This document shows positions 9,495 through 17,858 of a stretch of DNA of 64,000 bases, piece after piece. Positions within the stretch are counted from its first letter, which is position 1, and each line of letters starts with the position of its first letter. The stretch is from Haloarcula halophila (GTDB lineage Archaea > Halobacteriota > Halobacteria > Halobacteriales > Haloarculaceae). The notes under the pieces were generated by a model. It searched no databases. It saw only the letters and a program-made list of their open reading frames with translations, and had not been told where the DNA came from. The stretch is from assembly GCF_029278565.1 (NCBI RefSeq), contig NZ_CP119559.1, forward strand, positions 1,240,001 through 1,304,000, written 5' to 3'. Made by a program: the position numbers and the translations under genes.

Positions 9495-12296
9495 ATGAGT
9501 GACGAGAGTCAGCGAGCCCTCGGGGATTTCACGGGAGGGAGCGCCAGCGACGACCGGCCGGCCGACGAGGCGGCAGCAGTCGCCGGAAACGACGACAGCC
9601 ACGCGACCGTCGTCGACATCGACGAGCAGCAGTTCCCGGCCGTCGAGGAGACTGTCGAGTTCGTCGTGACCCAGGTCGACTACACCGTCGAGGGACGGGG
9701 CGACGACGAGTTCCCCGTCGTCCACGTCTTTGGCCGGACCGACGACAACGAGGCCGTCCACGCCGAGATCTACGAGTTCAAGCCGTACTTCTACGCGCCC
9801 GCGTCGTCGGTCTCGCCCGACCAACTCCGCCAGTACGACCGCATCACCGGCTGGGAGGAGACCGACGCCGACGGCGAGCCCTACGAGTCGATCCGGGGCG
9901 AACGACTGGTCAAGATCTTCGGACAGACCCCACGGGACGTGGGCCAGATGCGGGACGATTTCGACCACTACGAGGCGGACATCCTCTTCCCCAACCGCCT
10001 GCTCATCGACAAGGACATCACCAGCGGCGTCCGCGTGCCGGCCCGCGAGAGCGAGGACGGGAGCCTGACGGTCCACCACAGCGAGGTCGACCCCGTCGAG
10101 GCCAGTGCCGATCCGCGAGTCAACACCTTCGACATCGAGGTCGACGACCGCTCGGGCTTTCCGGAAGACGGCGAGGAGCCGATCGTCTGTCTCACCTCAC
10201 ACGACTCCTACGACGACGAGTACATCCTCTGGCTGTATCAGTCGCCCGAAGGCGTCGACGGCCCCGAAGCGCTGGCCGGCTACGACCCGATCGGCGACGA
10301 CGACCTCGACGTCGACGTCAGGATCTTCGAACGGGAGGAGGCGATGCTGGAGGCGTTCGTCGACTACATCGTCGGGACCGATCCCGACGTGCTGACGGGG
10401 TGGAACTTCGACGACTTCGACGCACCGTACCTGCTGGACCGGCTCGATGAACTCCGGAGTTTCGACCACGACTACGACCTCGACATCGACCGCCTCTCGC
10501 GGGTCGACGAGGTCTGGCGCAGCGACTGGCAGGGGCCCGACATCAAGGGACGAGTCGTCTTCGACCTCCTGTATGCCTACAAGCGCACGCAGTTCACCGA
10601 ACTGGAGTCCTACCGGCTGGACGCCGTCGGCGAGCAGGAACTCGGCGTCGGCAAGGAACGGTACGCCGGCGACATCGGCGATCTCTGGGAGGACGACCCC
10701 GAGCGCCTGCTGGAGTACAACCTCCGTGACGTGGAGCTCTGTGTCGAACTCGACCGCGAACAGGACATCGTGGATTTCTGGGACGAGGTCCGGACGTTCG
10801 TCGGCTGTAAGCTCGAAGACGCGACCACCCCCGGCGACGCCGTCGACATGTACGTCCTCCACAAACTCCACGGTGAGTTCGCACTGCCCTCGAAAGGCCA
10901 GCAGGAGAGCGAGGACTACGAGGGAGGAGCGGTCTTCGACCCGATCACCGGCGTCCGGGAGAACGTCACGGTGCTGGACCTGAAATCGCTGTACCCGATG
11001 TGTATGGTGACGACCAACGCCAGCCCGGAGACGAAAGTCGATCCCGAGCGCTACGACGGCGAGACCTACCGCGCACCCAACGGGACCCACTTCCGGAAGG
11101 AGCCGGACGGCGTCATCCGGGAGATGGTCGACGAACTCCTGACGGAACGGGAAGAGAAGAAGGAGCGGCGGAACTCGTTCGATCCCGACAATCCGGAGTA
11201 CGAGCGCTTAGACCGCCAACAAGCGGCAGTGAAGGTGATCATGAATAGTTTGTACGGCGTGTTGGGATGGGACCGGTTCCGCCTGTACGACAAGGAGATG
11301 GGCGCAGCCGTCACCGCTACGGGTCGGGACGTGATCGACTACACCGACGAAGTCGTCGCAGGCGAGGGGTACGAGGTCGTATACGGGGACACCGACTCCG
11401 TCATGTTACAGCTGGGGGATGTTTCGGCCGAGGATATCGATAGCAGCGTCGAGATCACCGACGCGATGCGGGAGAAACATCCCGAGATGGACGAACCGGA
11501 GTTAGAGACGATCGCGGCGACGATCCAGAAAGGCTTCGAGCTAGAGGAGACGATCAACGCCTCCTACGACGACTTCGCCAGCGACCGGCTAAACGCCGAC
11601 GACCACCGCTTCCAGATCGAGTTCGAGAAACTCTACCGGCGGTTCTTCCAGGCGGGCAAAAAGAAACGCTACGCCGGCCACATCGTCTGGAAGGAGGGCA
11701 AGGACGTTGACGACATCGACATCACGGGCTTCGAGTACCAGCGGTCGGACATCGCGCCGATCACCAAGCGGGTCCAGAAGGAGGTCATCGACCGGATCGT
11801 CCACGGCGAGGACGCCGAGTCGATCAAGGAGTACGTCGGCGAGGTGATCGAGGACTACCAGGCCGGGAACGTCGACCTCGACGACGTGGGCATCCCCGGT
11901 GGCATCGGGAAGAAACTGGACAACTACGACACCGACACGGCACAGGTCAGGGGTGCGAAGTACGCCAACCTCCTGTTGGGGACGAACTTCCAGAGCGGGT
12001 CGAAACCGAAGCGTCTCTACCTGGATCGGGTCCACTCGGACTTCTTCGAGCGTATCGAGGCCGAGCAGGGGCTGGACCCGGCACAGGACCCGCTGTACGG
12101 GGAGTTCCGCCGGGACCCCGACGTGATCTGTTTCGAGTACGCCGACCAGATCCCCGAGGAGTTCGAGGTCGACTGGGACAAGATGCTCGACAAGACGCTG
12201 AAAGGGCCGATCGCCCGGATCCTCGAAGCCCTGGACATCTCCTGGGAGGAGGTCAAGAGCGGCCAGGAACAGACCGGGCTCGGCCAGTTCATGTAG
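9495..12296 (+). CDS. polB: Family-B replicative DNA polymerase
   Basis: Replicative DNA polymerase with 3'-5' proofreading, 933 aa from the ATG at 9495. Exonuclease motifs are present: Exo I NTFDIEVD (near residue 212), Exo II GWNFDDFDAPYLL, and Exo III YNLRDVELC. Polymerase motifs A (DLKSLYP, 495-501), B (KVIMNSLYG, about 580) and C (YGDTDSV, 630-636) are intact. The last 10 residues (EQTGLGQFM) resemble a PCNA-interaction tail (QTGLGQF). There is no intein at motifs A, B or C, the sites often occupied in haloarchaeal homologues. The reading frame is open upstream to 8880, but that part is antisense to the two small minus-strand genes. Confidence 0.97.
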   Translation: MSDESQRALGDFTGGSASDDRPADEAAAVAGNDDSHATVVDIDEQQFPAVEETVEFVVTQVDYTVEGRGDDEFPVVHVFGRTDDNEAVHAEIYEFKPYFYAPASSVSPDQLRQYDRITGWEETDADGEPYESIRGERLVKIFGQTPRDVGQMRDDFDHYEADILFPNRLLIDKDITSGVRVPARESEDGSLTVHHSEVDPVEASADPRVNTFDIEVDDRSGFPEDGEEPIVCLTSHDSYDDEYILWLYQSPEGVDGPEALAGYDPIGDDDLDVDVRIFEREEAMLEAFVDYIVGTDPDVLTGWNFDDFDAPYLLDRLDELRSFDHDYDLDIDRLSRVDEVWRSDWQGPDIKGRVVFDLLYAYKRTQFTELESYRLDAVGEQELGVGKERYAGDIGDLWEDDPERLLEYNLRDVELCVELDREQDIVDFWDEVRTFVGCKLEDATTPGDAVDMYVLHKLHGEFALPSKGQQESEDYEGGAVFDPITGVRENVTVLDLKSLYPMCMVTTNASPETKVDPERYDGETYRAPNGTHFRKEPDGVIREMVDELLTEREEKKERRNSFDPDNPEYERLDRQQAAVKVIMNSLYGVLGWDRFRLYDKEMGAAVTATGRDVIDYTDEVVAGEGYEVVYGDTDSVMLQLGDVSAEDIDSSVEITDAMREKHPEMDEPELETIAATIQKGFELEETINASYDDFASDRLNADDHRFQIEFEKLYRRFFQAGKKKRYAGHIVWKEGKDVDDIDITGFEYQRSDIAPITKRVQKEVIDRIVHGEDAESIKEYVGEVIEDYQAGNVDLDDVGIPGGIGKKLDNYDTDTAQVRGAKYANLLLGTNFQSGSKPKRLYLDRVHSDFFERIEAEQGLDPAQDPLYGEFRRDPDVICFEYADQIPEEFEVDWDKMLDKTLKGPIARILEALDISWEEVKSGQEQTGLGQFM

Positions 12297-12309
12297 CTCC
12301 GGTCAGAGC

Positions 12310-12320
12310 GATTATAACGG
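12310..12320 (+). promoter_or_regulatory. TATA box for the DUF4166 gene
   Basis: GATTATAACGG lies 22-32 bp upstream of the ATG at 12342, which predicts a leaderless transcript independent of polB, whose stop is only 45 bp upstream. Confidence 0.55.
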
Positions 12321-12341
12321 CGGCTGACGACGGGACCGTAG

Positions 12342-13058
12342 ATGGTCGAACTCGACGACGAGACCCCCCGAGTGGGCGGTACCGACGGCCGGTCGATCTA
12401 CGAGCGGGCGCTGGGTGAGGAGTTCACGGCGCTGCACCCGAAGATCCAGGAGCGGTTCGGGTTCACGAGCGCCGACGGCGTGGCCTGTATCGGCCGCGGG
12501 ACGATGGAGTACGTCCGAAACGGCGGGCCACACCTGCTGCCGTTCCTGTGGTTCGGTGCGACACACAACACGATGTTCCCCGAGCAGAACACCGCGGTCC
12601 CGTTCACGATCCGGAACTACGCCTACGAGGACGCGTTCGGACGGGAGACGGTGACGTGGCTGCGGCGGTTCGATATGCCCCGGCGCCGGCGGTTCGACGC
12701 CGCGATGATCTACAGCGAAGAGCGGGAGCGGATCGTCGATTACCTCGGGACGCGTCACCATCTCGCGGTCGACATCGACCTGGCCGTAAGCGACCGGGGC
12801 GGCATCGAGATCACGACCGGGCCACAGCGGTTGTACGCAGTCGGGACCTGCGTGCCGTTGCCGCTGGCGCTCTCCGCACAGGCGACCGTCCACGAGTGGT
12901 ACGACGACGAGACCGAACAGTTCCGCATCGCCGTGACCGTGACGAACCCGCTGGTCGGACTCGTCTTCGAGTACCGCGGCTCGTTCGAGGTCGAGTGGAT
13001 CGACTGCGAAGCGGTGCCGGACGCCGTGCGGCCGGTGTCACCGACCGCCGGCGAGTGA
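12342..13058 (+). CDS. DUF4166 domain-containing protein
   Basis: A 238-residue soluble protein matching the DUF4166 pattern: an N-terminal LGEEFTALHPKIQERFGF, then GRGTMEYVRNGGPHLLPF, a central TVTWLRRF strand and a beta-rich C-terminal half ending in an acidic tail. The family is often encoded beside saccharopine-dehydrogenase-like or SDR enzymes in bacteria; no such partner is next door here. The biochemical role is unknown. It has its own promoter and ends 158 bp before the suf operon. Confidence 0.8.
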   Translation: MVELDDETPRVGGTDGRSIYERALGEEFTALHPKIQERFGFTSADGVACIGRGTMEYVRNGGPHLLPFLWFGATHNTMFPEQNTAVPFTIRNYAYEDAFGRETVTWLRRFDMPRRRRFDAAMIYSEERERIVDYLGTRHHLAVDIDLAVSDRGGIEITTGPQRLYAVGTCVPLPLALSAQATVHEWYDDETEQFRIAVTVTNPLVGLVFEYRGSFEVEWIDCEAVPDAVRPVSPTAGE

Positions 13059-13121
13059 CCGCTCCGGGTCCGACCGGCCGACGGCCGTGATTCCGGACCG
13101 ACCGAACGGGATTTCCCATAT

Positions 13122-13144
13122 CCGAATATCGCTTTTCGATTCGG
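13122..13144. promoter_or_regulatory. Inverted repeat upstream of sufCBD
   Basis: CCGAAT (13122-13127) and ATTCGG (13139-13144) form a perfect 6 bp dyad with an 11 bp spacer. It lies 25 bp upstream of a TATA-like CTATTATCAG (13169-13178) and about 75 bp before the sufC start. The position fits a regulator site for an iron- or redox-responsive factor; no specific regulator is inferred. Confidence 0.4.
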
Positions 13145-13216
13145 AAAACGAAGCGTAGAAACTCGAAACTATTATCAGCGTCACGCCCTACATTTCGGTT
13201 GACCTAAGAGACCACC

Positions 13217-14143
13217 ATGGCAGTACTCGAAATCAACAATCTCCACGCTGAAGTCGCAGAAGAGGGCGGTGAAACGATCCTTCGCGGTGTCGACCTCGAA
13301 GTCGAGTCGGGCGAGATCCACGCGCTGATGGGACCCAACGGCTCGGGGAAATCGACAACGGCGAAGATCATCGCCGGCCACCCGGCCTACGAGGTCACCG
13401 ACGGCGAGGTACTGCTTCACCTCGAGGACGACGAGTTCGGCGACGAGGTCGACATCCCCGACGACCTGCGTACCTGGGAACTGCTCGATCTGGAACCCAA
13501 CGAGCGGGCCGCACTGGGCATCTTCCTGGGCTTCCAGTACCCCGCGGAGATCGAAGGCGTCACGATGGTGAACTTCCTGCGAACGGCACTCAACGCCAAA
13601 CTCGAAGAACGCGAGGAACTCTTCGAGGACGAGGACGAAGCGGAAGCCGAGTCCGAGGACACCAACGAGGACGCCGCGGGCTACGACACCTCGCCGATGG
13701 AGGGCAACGTCGAAGAGGGCGAGATCGGCGTCGCCGAGTTCCAGGAGATCCTCCAGGAGAAGATGGAGCAACTGGACATGGACGAGAAGTTCGCCTCCCG
13801 CTATCTCAACGCCGGCTTCTCCGGCGGGGAGAAGAAGCAGAACGAGGTCCTCCAGGCCGCGATCCTCGAACCGTCGATCGCCGTCCTCGACGAGATCGAC
13901 TCCGGGCTGGACATCGACCGTCTGCAGGACGTCTCCAACGGGATCAACGCACTCCGTGACGAGCAGGGCGCGGGGATCCTCCAGATCACCCACTACCAGC
14001 GCATCCTCGACTACGTCGAGCCCGACCACGTCCACGTGATGCTCGACGGCAAGATCGCAAAGAGCGGCGGCGCGGAGCTGGCCGAGAAGCTCGAAGACGA
14101 GGGCTACGACTGGGTCCGCGAGGAAGTTTACGAGGCCGCGTAA
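13217..14143 (+). CDS. sufC: Fe-S cluster assembly ATPase SufC
   Basis: ABC-type ATPase of the SUF scaffold complex SufBC2D, which assembles Fe-S clusters in the cytoplasm. Walker A is GPNGSGKS (39-46); the signature SGGEKK starts at residue 202 and is followed by [10 protein letters not shown] (Walker B, D-loop), with the SUF-typical KKQNE after the signature. At 308 aa it is longer than the usual about 250, because an acidic insert (about residues 132-172, rich in Glu/Asp) splits the helical region. sufB follows 31 bp downstream and sufD 2 bp after that. Confidence 0.97.
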   Translation: MAVLEINNLHAEVAEEGGETILRGVDLEVESGEIHALMGPNGSGKSTTAKIIAGHPAYEVTDGEVLLHLEDDEFGDEVDIPDDLRTWELLDLEPNERAALGIFLGFQYPAEIEGVTMVNFLRTALNAKLEEREELFEDEDEAEAESEDTNEDAAGYDTSPMEGNVEEGEIGVAEFQEILQEKMEQLDMDEKFASRYLNAGFSGGEKKQNEVLQAAILEPSIAVLDEIDSGLDIDRLQDVSNGINALRDEQGAGILQITHYQRILDYVEPDHVHVMLDGKIAKSGGAELAEKLEDEGYDWVREEVYEAA

Positions 14144-14174
14144 CGCCCATCAGTCTACACCACCAAATCAACAT

Positions 14175-15605
14175 ATGAGTTCAGATCAAGACCATCTCAA
14201 AGAGACCGACACCGAAGCCCGTTTCGAGTTCAAGAAGGAGGAGAAGGCCGCCTTCGAGACCGAGAAGGGGCTGACCGAGGAGACCGTCCGGGTCATCTCG
14301 GAAGACAAGGACGAGCCCGAGTGGATGCTCCAGCGGCGTCTGCGCGCGCTCGAACAGTTCCAGGAGATGCCGATGCCGACCGGCTGGCCGGGCGCACCGG
14401 ACCTCTCGGAGGTCGACATCGACCACATCGTCCCTTACATCCGGCCCGACATCGAGACACGCGGCGGCGCCGAGAACTGGGAGGATCTCCCCGAGGAGAT
14501 CCAGGACACCTTCGACAAACTGGGCATCCCCGAAGCCGAGAAGAACGCCCTCTCGGGCGTGGGCGCTCAGTACGAGTCGGAGATCGTCTACCAGAACATG
14601 CAGGAACAGTGGGAGGAGAAAGGCGTCATCTTCTGTGACATGGACAAGGCCGTCCAGGAGCACGAAGAACTCGTCAAAGAACACTTCATGACGAAGTGTG
14701 TCCCCCCGAGCGACAACAAGTTCGCCGCGCTCCACGGGGCCGTCTGGTCCGGTGGCTCCTTCGTCTACATCCCGGAGGACACCACGGTCAACATGCCCGT
14801 CCAGGCGTACTTCCGGATGAACAGCGAGGGGATGGGCCAGTTCGAGCACACGCTCATCATCGCCGAGGACAACTCCGAGGTCCACTACATCGAGGGCTGT
14901 TCGGCCCCGAAATACTCGGCGTTCAACCTCCACAGCGGCGGCGTCGAGGTCTTCGTCGGCGAGGACGCCCACGTCCAGTACTCCACAGTGCAAAACTGGT
15001 CGAAGAACACCTACAACCTCAACACCAAACGCGCCATCTGCGAGGCCGACGGGACGATGGAGTGGGTCTCGGGCTCGATGGGCTCGAAGGCCACGATGCT
15101 CTACCCGTCGACGGTCCTCAAGGGGCCGGGGGCGACGGACAACCACATCACCATCGCCTTCGCGGGCGAGGGCCAGGACATCGACACCGGCGCGAAGGTC
15201 TACCACAACGCGCCCGACACCAAATCGACGATCGAGTCCAAGTCCATCAGCAAGGACGGCGGCCGGACGAACTACCGCGGACTGGTCCACATCGCCGACG
15301 GCGCCGAGGGTTCCTCGACGTCCGTCGAGTGTGACGCGCTGATGTTCGACAACGAGTCCACCTCGGACACGATGCCGTACATGGAGATCCAGGAGTCGGA
15401 CGTCGACGTCGCCCACGAGGCGACCGTCGGCAAGATCGGCGACGAGGACGTCTTCTACCTCCAGTCCCGCGGACTGGACGACGACGACGCGAAACAGATG
15501 ATCGTCGCCGGCTTCATCGAGCCGATCACGGAGGAGCTCCCGATCGAGTACGCCGTCGAACTGAACCGCCTCATCGAACTGGAGATGGAGGGTTCGCTCG
15601 GATAA
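14175..15605 (+). CDS. sufB: Fe-S cluster assembly protein SufB
   Basis: Scaffold subunit on which the nascent Fe-S cluster forms, 476 aa, normal length. SufB hallmarks are visible: MTKCVPPSDNKFAALHGA, HYIEGCSAPKYS (cluster-associated Cys), VQNWSKNTYNLNTKR, and a right-handed beta-helix stretch through MEWVSGSMGSKATMLYPS. The C-terminal Glu-Arg helix region ends LIELEMEGSLG. It is second in the sufCBD operon. No cysteine desulfurase (SufS) or SufU is in the window, so sulfur supply must be encoded elsewhere. Confidence 0.97.
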   Translation: MSSDQDHLKETDTEARFEFKKEEKAAFETEKGLTEETVRVISEDKDEPEWMLQRRLRALEQFQEMPMPTGWPGAPDLSEVDIDHIVPYIRPDIETRGGAENWEDLPEEIQDTFDKLGIPEAEKNALSGVGAQYESEIVYQNMQEQWEEKGVIFCDMDKAVQEHEELVKEHFMTKCVPPSDNKFAALHGAVWSGGSFVYIPEDTTVNMPVQAYFRMNSEGMGQFEHTLIIAEDNSEVHYIEGCSAPKYSAFNLHSGGVEVFVGEDAHVQYSTVQNWSKNTYNLNTKRAICEADGTMEWVSGSMGSKATMLYPSTVLKGPGATDNHITIAFAGEGQDIDTGAKVYHNAPDTKSTIESKSISKDGGRTNYRGLVHIADGAEGSSTSVECDALMFDNESTSDTMPYMEIQESDVDVAHEATVGKIGDEDVFYLQSRGLDDDDAKQMIVAGFIEPITEELPIEYAVELNRLIELEMEGSLG

Positions 15606-15607
15606 CA

Positions 15608-16840
15608 ATGAGCACGCAGGTACACGCGACACTGACAGCGGAGCAAGTCGAGCAGATCTCGGCCGATCTGGACGAGCCGGAGTGGCTGCTGGAGACGCGG
15701 CTGGAAGCGTTCGAGGCGCTCGAAGAGCTGGAGATGCCCGACGTCATCCAGACGCCGGGCCGCAAGTGGACGAACCTCGACGCCTTAGACTACGAGACGC
15801 TGGTCGACCCGCTGGAGTACGCACAGGACAAGGACCGGGTCGACGCCGAGGGCGTCGATGTCCTCTCGTGGTCCGAGGCGCTCGACGAACACGGCGACCT
15901 GATCGAAGACCACTTCGGTAGCGTCGTCGATCCACAGCGAGACTACCTCACGGCGCTGTCGACGGCGCTGTTCTCGGCCGGGACCGTCGTCTACGTCCCC
16001 GAGGGCGTCGACGCCGAGGACGTGAAGATCCGGACGACGATGAACAGCCGGTCGCTGTTCAACTACACGCTCGTCGTCGCCGAAGACTCCTCGTCGGTGA
16101 CGATCCTGGAGCGCCAGACCACCGGCGAGGACGCCTCGGATGGAAGCGGTGAAACCGCGCGCGAACGGTACTACTCCGGCGTCGTCGAGGCCGTCACGGG
16201 AGAGAACGCCTACGTCCAGTACGGCACGCTCCAGAACCTCTCGGAGGAGACCTACAACTACCAGGTCAAGCGCGGCCACGCCGACACCTACAGTACCGTC
16301 GACTGGATCGACGGCAACATCGGCTCCCGGCTGACCAAGAGCAACGTCGAGACGCGCCTGCTGGGCGACTCCAGCGAGTCCCAGATCGTCGGGGCCTTCT
16401 TCGGCCACGACGACCAGCACTTCGACATCGCGAGCCGAGTCTGGCACGAGGCCGAACACACCGTCGCCGACCTCGTGACCCGCGGCGTGCTGGACGACCA
16501 GGCCCGCTCGGTCTACGAGGGCGTCCAAGACGTCGGCACCGAGGCCTGGGACACCTCCTCCTACCAGCGTGAGAACACGCTGATGCTGAGCGACGAGTCC
16601 GAGGCCGACGCCTCGCCGAAACTCATCATCAACAACCACGACACCGAGGCCTCCCACTCCGCAACGGTCGGGCAGGTCGACGAGGAGGACATGTTCTACA
16701 TGACCTCCCGCGGTGTCGACCCCGAGCGCGCGAAGAACATGCTCGTGGAAGGGTTCTTCGTCCCCGTCCTCGACGAGGTCGCGGTCGACGAACTCCGCGA
16801 CGACTTGGACGACCTGATCGTCCAGCGCCTCACCGAGTAA
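15608..16840 (+). CDS. sufD: Fe-S cluster assembly protein SufD
   Basis: Paralogue of SufB that completes the SufBC2D scaffold; 410 aa. It has the shared beta-helix core (VQYGTLQNLSEETYNYQVK, WIDGNIGSRLTKSN) and the C-terminal HSATVGQVDEEDMFYMTSRG region, with a conserved His. The start ATG is 2 bp after the sufB stop, so translation is coupled. A T-tract terminator follows the stop codon at 16859-16864. Confidence 0.96.
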   Translation: MSTQVHATLTAEQVEQISADLDEPEWLLETRLEAFEALEELEMPDVIQTPGRKWTNLDALDYETLVDPLEYAQDKDRVDAEGVDVLSWSEALDEHGDLIEDHFGSVVDPQRDYLTALSTALFSAGTVVYVPEGVDAEDVKIRTTMNSRSLFNYTLVVAEDSSSVTILERQTTGEDASDGSGETARERYYSGVVEAVTGENAYVQYGTLQNLSEETYNYQVKRGHADTYSTVDWIDGNIGSRLTKSNVETRLLGDSSESQIVGAFFGHDDQHFDIASRVWHEAEHTVADLVTRGVLDDQARSVYEGVQDVGTEAWDTSSYQRENTLMLSDESEADASPKLIINNHDTEASHSATVGQVDEEDMFYMTSRGVDPERAKNMLVEGFFVPVLDEVAVDELRDDLDDLIVQRLTE

Positions 16841-16846
16841 CCCGAC

Positions 16847-16864
16847 CCGCGATCGCGGTTTTTT
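16847..16864 (+). terminator. Palindrome plus T-tract after sufD
   Basis: CCGCGATCGCGG (16847-16858), a perfect 12 bp palindrome, is followed directly by six T (16859-16864), just after the sufD stop. Oligo-T downstream of a GC-rich block is the usual archaeal termination signal; the palindrome may add a short hairpin. Confidence 0.65.
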
Positions 16865-16967
16865 ATCGCCGTCGTTCGACCAGCGGCCGCTCGACTGGGG
16901 AGAGCGGCCGTTCCGCGGTCCGTTAGGGTACCCCCTTATTCACGTTCGGTCCCACGTCTCGGACGCG

Positions 16968-17273
16968 ATGAGCGAATCCAACTACGCGCTCCAGGCACGG
17001 TTCGAAGCGAAGCCCGACAAGACCGAGGAAGTCGCCGAGTTCCTCGAATCCGCGCTCCCACAGGCCGAGGCCGAGGAGGGAACGACGACGTGGTTCGCGC
17101 TCCGACTCGACGAGACGACCTTCGGCATCTTCGATACGTTCCCCGACGAGGACGGTCGGCAGGCACACCTCGACGGCGAGATCGCGGCCGAACTGATGGA
17201 GCGGGCCGACGAACTGTTCGTCGAGGGGCCACAGATCGACGAGATCGAAGTCCTCGCCGCGAAACACGCCTGA
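16968..17273 (+). CDS. Antibiotic biosynthesis monooxygenase (ABM)-family small protein
   Basis: A 101-residue dimeric alpha-beta barrel protein of the ABM/YgiN type: an opening strand YALQARFEAKPDKTEEVAEFL, then TTTWFALRLDETTFGIFDTF and a DEDGRQAHLDGEIAAEL helix containing the conserved His. Family members oxidise quinols or small aromatics, or act in stress defence; the substrate here is unknown. A TATA-like CCTTATTCAC (about 16933-16942) lies about 27 bp upstream, implying a leaderless mRNA. It stands alone between the suf operon and a GNAT-like gene. Confidence 0.8.
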   Translation: MSESNYALQARFEAKPDKTEEVAEFLESALPQAEAEEGTTTWFALRLDETTFGIFDTFPDEDGRQAHLDGEIAAELMERADELFVEGPQIDEIEVLAAKHA

Positions 17274-17339
17274 CCTTCGGGGACCGCCGGAGACTGCGTG
17301 ACCACAACGACGATATCCGTGTCGCGTGTCCCCGGACGT

Positions 17340-17846
17340 ATGCCCTTCGAGACGCCGGACTTGCTGGACCCGTCCGAACGCGTTCCCGACCGACTGGAAC
17401 GGGAGCAGTTCCTGCTCCGTCCGCTGACGCCCGACGACGCCGGTCTCGACTACGACGCGGTGACCGAGAGCGGCGAGCGGTTACACGGGACGTTCGGATC
17501 GGACGACGAGTGGCCGACGGGACTCTCGGAGACGCAAAACCGGGTCGACGTCTGCTGGCACTACAAGGAACACCAGCGGCGGGACGCGTTCACCTACGGG
17601 GTGTTCGACACCGAGGGAACGGTCGAACTGGGCTGTCTGTACGTGCAACCGACGACGGTGACCGAGTACGACGCGGCGGTATACTACTGGGTTTCCGACG
17701 CGGCGATCGACCGTGGACTTGCGGCAGCGATCGAAACGGCATCCAGAGAGTGGATCGCGAGGGCGTGGCCGTTCGAGCGTGTCGCCTATCCCGGTCGGGA
17801 CGTCCCCTGGGCGGAGTGGCCGCCCGCGGGAACCGACGGGCAGTAG
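17340..17846 (+). CDS. GNAT-like protein lacking a clear acetyl-CoA loop
   Basis: A 168-residue protein whose opening (LEREQFLLRPLTPDDAGLDY) matches the first strand and helix of GNAT acetyltransferases, followed by RDAFTYGVFD and ELGCLYVQPT strands. The usual R/QxxGxG/A pyrophosphate-binding loop is not visible; the corresponding region reads VSDAAIDRGLAAAIETA. It may be an atypical acetyltransferase or a non-catalytic fold member. I start at the ATG at 17340 because CGATATCC (17311-17318) sits at the leaderless TATA distance; a GTG at 17298 would add 14 residues. Confidence 0.65.
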   Translation: MPFETPDLLDPSERVPDRLEREQFLLRPLTPDDAGLDYDAVTESGERLHGTFGSDDEWPTGLSETQNRVDVCWHYKEHQRRDAFTYGVFDTEGTVELGCLYVQPTTVTEYDAAVYYWVSDAAIDRGLAAAIETASREWIARAWPFERVAYPGRDVPWAEWPPAGTDGQ

Positions 17847-17858
17847 TGACGCGGCGGC

